The position numbers and the translations under genes were made by a program. This document shows, piece by piece, positions 6,162 to 9,230 of a stretch of DNA of 9,230 nucleotides. The stretch comes from HGM05232 sp036661515 (GTDB lineage: Bacteria > Bacteroidota > Bacteroidia > Bacteroidales > Muribaculaceae), in the NCBI GenBank assembly GCA_036661515.1, contig JAVWYO010000078.1, positions 1 to 9,230 on the forward strand, written 5' to 3'. Below the pieces are notes generated by a model, which was not told the DNA's origin, did no database searches, and worked only from the letters and a program-made list of their open reading frames with translations. Each line of letters begins with the position of its first letter. Within the stretch, counting starts at the first letter, position 1.

Positions 6162-8603
6162 ATGAAACACGTTATTATAGGTGGAGTTGCTGGCGGTGCA
6201 ACTGCTGCTGCTCGAATTAGAAGAGCCGATGAAAATGCTCAAATTATAATGCTTGAAAAAGGCAAATACATTAGTTATGCCAATTGTGGACTACCATATT
6301 ATATTGGCAATGTAATCACCGACCGTAGCCGACTCTTTGTACAAACACCTGCCGATTTTGCTAAACGTTTTAACATTGATGTGCGTATCGAAAACGAAGT
6401 TATTGCTATTAATCCAAAAGATAAAAGCATTACTATTCGCAGAAAAGATGACACTACATATAATGAAAGTTACGACAAGCTATTACTATCTCCTGGTGCT
6501 AATCCCGTCAAGCCACCATTAAAGGGCATTGACTCCGAAGGCATTTTCACTCTGCGCAATGTCACCGACACCGATAATATCAAAGAATATATATCTTCTC
6601 ACAATGTTAAGCGAGCCACAATTGTTGGCGCAGGATTTATCGGCCTTGAAATGGCTGAAAATATTTATGCTAACGGTGCCACTGTATCTATCGTTGAACT
6701 TGGTAATCAAGTAATGGCTCCTATCGACTTTTCAATGGCTCAATATGTTCACAAACATCTAATTGACAAAGGGGTAAATTTATATCTCGAAAAAGGAGTT
6801 GAAAGTTTCACCAAAGATGGTGAAACAATAAAAGTCATTCTAAATGATGGTAGTAGCATTGACAGCGATATGGTTATTCTTAGCATTGGTGTTCGACCCG
6901 AAACATCTCTCGCTAAAATGGCAGGTATTAAAATTGGCGAAGCTGGCGGTATTTATGTCAATGAATATCTTCAAACGTCTGATAGCGACATCTATGCAGT
7001 AGGTGATGCTATCGAATTTCCCAATCCTATTACAGGAAAGTCGTGGCTTAATTATCTTGCCAACCCTGCAAATCGTCAAGGGCGCATTGTTGCCGACAAC
7101 ATGGTAATGGGTAACACTCTAAAATATGAAGGTGCAATAGGCACTTCTATTGCAAAGGTATTTGACATTACAGTTGCCTCTACTGGATTACCAGCTAAGA
7201 GATTAAAACAATTTGGTATTGAATATGCAAGTTCATTCACTCAATCAGCCTCTCATGCGGGATACTACCCAAATGCACTTCCACTAAACATAAAACTCAC
7301 ATTTGACCCAAAATCGGGCAAACTCTATGGCGCACAATGTATTGGATATGACGGTGTAGATAAAAGAATTGATCAAATTGCCCTCCTAATAAAACGAGGC
7401 GGCACTGTTAACGATCTCACAATGATAGAACACACCTACGCTCCTCCTTTTTCTTCGGCAAAAGATCCTATTGCTATTGCTGGATATGTGGCAAGCAACA
7501 TCGTTAGTGGCGTGATGCCTGTCGTATATTGGCGCGACTTCATAAATATAGATTTCAACAAAATACTCCTACTTGACGTTCGCACTGCTGCTGAATTTTC
7601 ATTCGGAGCTATTGATGGAGCTATAAATATTCCACTTGATGACCTTAGAGAACGATTTAACGAACTTCCTCGCAACAAAGAAATTTATATTTATTGTGCT
7701 GTCGGCTTAAGAGGTTATTTAGCTCAAAGAATACTTTTTGCAAACGGTTTTACTAATACTAAAAACCTTTCGGGTGGCTATATAACATTTACAACAGCTA
7801 TATTCCACCCCACTTTAGCTGGATATTGCAAAACGAATACTGAAAATACAAATATGCCTATAATGAATACAAAGACACTAAAAATTGATGCTTGCGGATT
7901 ATCTTGTCCTGGTCCTATTATAAAAGTCAAACAGGCTATCGACACTATTTGCGATGGCGAGAACCTTGAAATAATTTCTACCGATGCTGGATTTGCTCGC
8001 GATGCTTCGTCTTGGTGCAATTCTACTTGTAACACTCTAATTTCTATTAACGAACAGCAAGGTCGATTCACCGTAGTTATTCAAAAAGGTGGAAAACAAT
8101 CATCTTGTTGTTCCACAACTCAATCAACAACGCAAAAGAACAAAACGTTTATAATGTTTAGCGACGATTTAGACAAGGCTCTCGCTACTTTTGTACTCGC
8201 CAACGGTGCTTTAGCAATGGGTGCAAAAGTCACAATATTCTTTACTTTTTGGGGGTTAAACGTAATTAAGAAGGTCTCTAAGCCTTCAGTAAAAAAAGAC
8301 ATATTCGGTCGCATGTTTTCTATGATGTTACCGTCAAGTTCATTAAAACTATCTCTTTCTAAAATGAGCATGTTTGGTATCGGCGACGCAATGATGCGTC
8401 ACATAATGAAAAGGAAAAACATAGAATCGCTTGAGTCGCTTCGCACACAAGCAATAGCACAAGGGGCTGAGTTTATCGCCTGTCAGATGTCAATGGACGT
8501 TATGGGAATTAAAAAAGAAGAGATGCTCGATAACGTAACTATTGGTGGCGTTGCTACCTACTTAGAACGTGCTGATAATGCCAACGTAAACTTATTTATT
8601 TAA
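6162..8603 (+). CDS. four-domain fusion: CoA-disulfide reductase, rhodanese, TusA and DsrE-like domains
   Basis: This 813-residue protein joins a flavoenzyme to three sulfur-transfer domains, and is probably cytosolic because it lacks a signal peptide. Residues 1 to about 445 are a CoA-disulfide reductase/NADH oxidase-type oxidoreductase: FAD motif GGVAGGATAA (7-16), active-site Cys42 in YANCGLPYY, NAD(P)H motif VGAGFIGLE (155-163), second FAD motif YAVGDAIE (278-285), and the HAGYYP (365-370) and YAPPFSSAKDP (426-436) blocks. The latter two likely hold the tyrosines known from S. aureus CoADR. A rhodanese domain (about 456-548) has Cys512 in YCAVGLRGY. A TusA domain (about 570-643) has the CPxP motif at Cys582. 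After a Ser/Thr/Gln-rich linker with Cys649-Cys650, a DsrE2-like domain (about 660-813) has Cys774 in ACQMSMDVMG. The likely role is reducing CoA or protein persulfides with NAD(P)H and relaying sulfane sulfur between cysteines. It opens an operon with DUF6132 and MarR genes. Physiological substrate and direction are unknown. Confidence 0.93.
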   Translation: MKHVIIGGVAGGATAAARIRRADENAQIIMLEKGKYISYANCGLPYYIGNVITDRSRLFVQTPADFAKRFNIDVRIENEVIAINPKDKSITIRRKDDTTYNESYDKLLLSPGANPVKPPLKGIDSEGIFTLRNVTDTDNIKEYISSHNVKRATIVGAGFIGLEMAENIYANGATVSIVELGNQVMAPIDFSMAQYVHKHLIDKGVNLYLEKGVESFTKDGETIKVILNDGSSIDSDMVILSIGVRPETSLAKMAGIKIGEAGGIYVNEYLQTSDSDIYAVGDAIEFPNPITGKSWLNYLANPANRQGRIVADNMVMGNTLKYEGAIGTSIAKVFDITVASTGLPAKRLKQFGIEYASSFTQSASHAGYYPNALPLNIKLTFDPKSGKLYGAQCIGYDGVDKRIDQIALLIKRGGTVNDLTMIEHTYAPPFSSAKDPIAIAGYVASNIVSGVMPVVYWRDFINIDFNKILLLDVRTAAEFSFGAIDGAINIPLDDLRERFNELPRNKEIYIYCAVGLRGYLAQRILFANGFTNTKNLSGGYITFTTAIFHPTLAGYCKTNTENTNMPIMNTKTLKIDACGLSCPGPIIKVKQAIDTICDGENLEIISTDAGFARDASSWCNSTCNTLISINEQQGRFTVVIQKGGKQSSCCSTTQSTTQKNKTFIMFSDDLDKALATFVLANGALAMGAKVTIFFTFWGLNVIKKVSKPSVKKDIFGRMFSMMLPSSSLKLSLSKMSMFGIGDAMMRHIMKRKNIESLESLRTQAIAQGAEFIACQMSMDVMGIKKEEMLDNVTIGGVATYLERADNANVNLFI

Positions 8604-8610
8604 AAAAACA

Positions 8611-8811
8611 ATGAAAACAATATTCTCAAAATATTTAAAGACCATCATCGGCGGCGTAATCGGTGCCATTGGCGGATTCTTATACTGGTTCTATATCGGT
8701 TGTAGCACAGGGACTTGTCCCATTACATCATCTCCTGTAATTAGCACTATTTGGGGCGCAATAATTGGAGCTCTTCTGCTAAGCTCTTTTACTAAAAAGG
8801 AAAACAATTAA
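8611..8811 (+). CDS. small DUF6132-type membrane protein
   Basis: The 66-residue protein has two membrane segments, about residues 10-29 (glycine-rich, GGVIGAIGG) and 44-61, joined by a short loop with CSTGTCPITSSP. Cys31 and Cys36 form a CxxxxC pair at the membrane face. The loop and the two-helix layout match what I recall of DUF6132, a small family of Bacteroidota and other anaerobes with no assigned function. The gene starts 7 nt after the sulfur-transfer fusion and ends 2 nt before the marR-type gene, so the three are almost certainly co-transcribed. The neighbours suggest a role in membrane sulfur or thiol handling, for example passing a persulfide to the fusion protein; this rests on context only. 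Confidence 0.82.
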   Translation: MKTIFSKYLKTIIGGVIGAIGGFLYWFYIGCSTGTCPITSSPVISTIWGAIIGALLLSSFTKKENN

Positions 8812-8813
8812 TC

Positions 8814-9167
8814 ATGGAGACACTATGTAAAATAAGAGATATATACCGATCTATTTACGAATTTGAGCACCAATTTGAAAAAGAATATAACCTATCGTTA
8901 AATGAAGGAATGCTATTATGCAGCCTCTTAAACGAAGGCCTTCTATCATCGGGACAGATAGCCGATGCTCTTGCCCTTTCAGCCTCAAACACTTCAAAAA
9001 TAATCAAATCAGTAGAGATAAAAGGGCTTATACAGCGCGTACTGGGACAAAACGATAAACGCCAAATGTATTTTTCGTTAACCACCAACGGCAAAGCCAC
9101 AATCCAAAAAATAAAGGCTACCAAATTAGAAATTCCTAAAATTCTTGCAACTATCATAAGTGCGTAG
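8814..9167 (+). CDS. MarR-family transcriptional regulator, short form
   Basis: The 117-residue protein has a MarR-type winged helix-turn-helix at about 44-92: helices in LSSGQIADALALSASNTSKIIKSVE, then GLIQRV and a wing carrying NDKRQMYFSLT, close to the family's D-x-R wing motif. At 117 residues it is shorter than the usual 135-150, mainly at the C-terminal dimerisation helix, but it ends in a normal TAG and shows no frameshift. The ATG lies 2 nt after the DUF6132 stop, so translation is probably coupled. Cys5 and Cys36 lie outside the DNA-binding part and could sense thiol or persulfide state, as known for some MarR relatives; this is inference. As last gene of the operon it is the natural candidate to bind the palindromic sites at 6062-6143 and regulate its own expression. 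Confidence 0.88.
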   Translation: METLCKIRDIYRSIYEFEHQFEKEYNLSLNEGMLLCSLLNEGLLSSGQIADALALSASNTSKIIKSVEIKGLIQRVLGQNDKRQMYFSLTTNGKATIQKIKATKLEIPKILATIISA

Positions 9168-9172
9168 CAATT

Positions 9173-9184
9173 TATTTCGAAATA
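9173..9184. repeat. 12-bp perfect palindrome downstream of the MarR gene
   Basis: TATTTCGAAATA lies 5 nt after the stop codon. It has no GC-rich stem and no following T-run, so it is weak as a terminator. It could be a protein-binding site or chance. Confidence 0.35.
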
Positions 9185-9186
9185 GA

Positions 9187-9228
9187 TTTGAGACTATTTA
9201 TGGAAAAGATGCCAAAAAGAGTCTCAAA
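9187..9228. repeat. 9-bp inverted repeat at window end; possible terminator or element edge
   Basis: TTTGAGACT (9187-9195) and AGTCTCAAA (9220-9228) are perfect reverse complements around a 24-nt, A-rich spacer. The position just after the last operon gene suits a terminator, but the loop is long and the window stops before any T-run could be seen. The ends also resemble the GAGACT/AGTCTC-type termini common in small inserted elements, so an element edge is an alternative. Confidence 0.4.
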
Positions 9229-9230
9229 AC

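Noticed and set aside
6060..6242. Minus-strand 60-codon frame across the operon promoter
   Set aside because: It overlaps the promoter, the operator-like repeats and the start of the fusion gene, and encodes a low-complexity Ser/Asn-rich peptide.
7778..8371. Minus-strand open frames opposite the TusA and DsrE parts of the fusion
   Set aside because: The plus-strand frame contains intact recognised motifs; the antisense products resemble nothing and have no promoter or coherent layout.
8855..9157. Minus-strand 100-codon frame opposite the MarR gene
   Set aside because: The plus-strand winged-helix protein is clearly recognisable and in operon context; the antisense frame is a shadow.
1..9230. 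CRISPR arrays, tRNA or rRNA genes, riboswitches, complete insertion sequences
   Set aside because: Looked for by eye on both strands; no regularly spaced repeats, tRNA-like folds with GTTC arms, conserved rRNA segments or transposase genes were found.

Overview
The window looks like chromosomal DNA from a Bacteroidota, probably order Bacteroidales. The evidence is an AT-rich sequence, near-absent Shine-Dalgarno sequences (A/T-rich leaders instead), three intergenic matches to the Bacteroidota -7 promoter box TAnnTTTG, and typical protein types: a secreted DPP IV-like peptidase, a four-domain CoA-disulfide-reductase fusion, and a DUF6132 protein. No taxonomic search was possible, so genus is not claimed.

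Left part (1-4592), minus strand. A tight three-gene run is transcribed leftward from a promoter near 4645: a secreted dipeptidyl-peptidase IV-like serine peptidase (2406-4592), a polytopic membrane protein of unknown function with a CxxCxxC cluster (1081-2400), and the tRNA dimethylallyltransferase miaA (158-1081). The gaps are 5 nt and a 1-nt stop/start overlap (TAATG), so they are probably one operon although their functions are unrelated. At the extreme left a reading frame stays open from the window edge to a stop at 139-141 on the plus strand. It may be the end of a convergent gene, and it lies in a stretch rich in inverted repeats.

Middle (4593-6048). A 172-nt divergent intergenic region carries a leftward promoter for the peptidase and a rightward one for rarA, an AAA+ replication-associated recombination factor. 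rarA starts at 4765; an in-frame TTG at 4705 lies in its promoter and is rejected.

Right part (6049-9230), plus strand. This is the most interesting section. A well-formed promoter (6078-6107) drives a probable three-gene operon. It encodes an 813-residue fusion of CoA-disulfide reductase, rhodanese, TusA and DsrE-like domains, each keeping its key cysteine; a 66-residue DUF6132 membrane protein with a CxxxxC motif; and a short MarR-family regulator. A perfect 17-bp palindrome overlaps the -33 element, and two related copies lie at and just after the predicted transcription start. They are good candidate operators for the MarR protein. The inferred picture is an autoregulated module that handles sulfane sulfur (persulfides or polysulfides): the reductase reduces disulfides or persulfides and the attached carrier domains pass sulfur from cysteine to cysteine. 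The window ends in an inverted-repeat tract that may be a terminator or the edge of another element.
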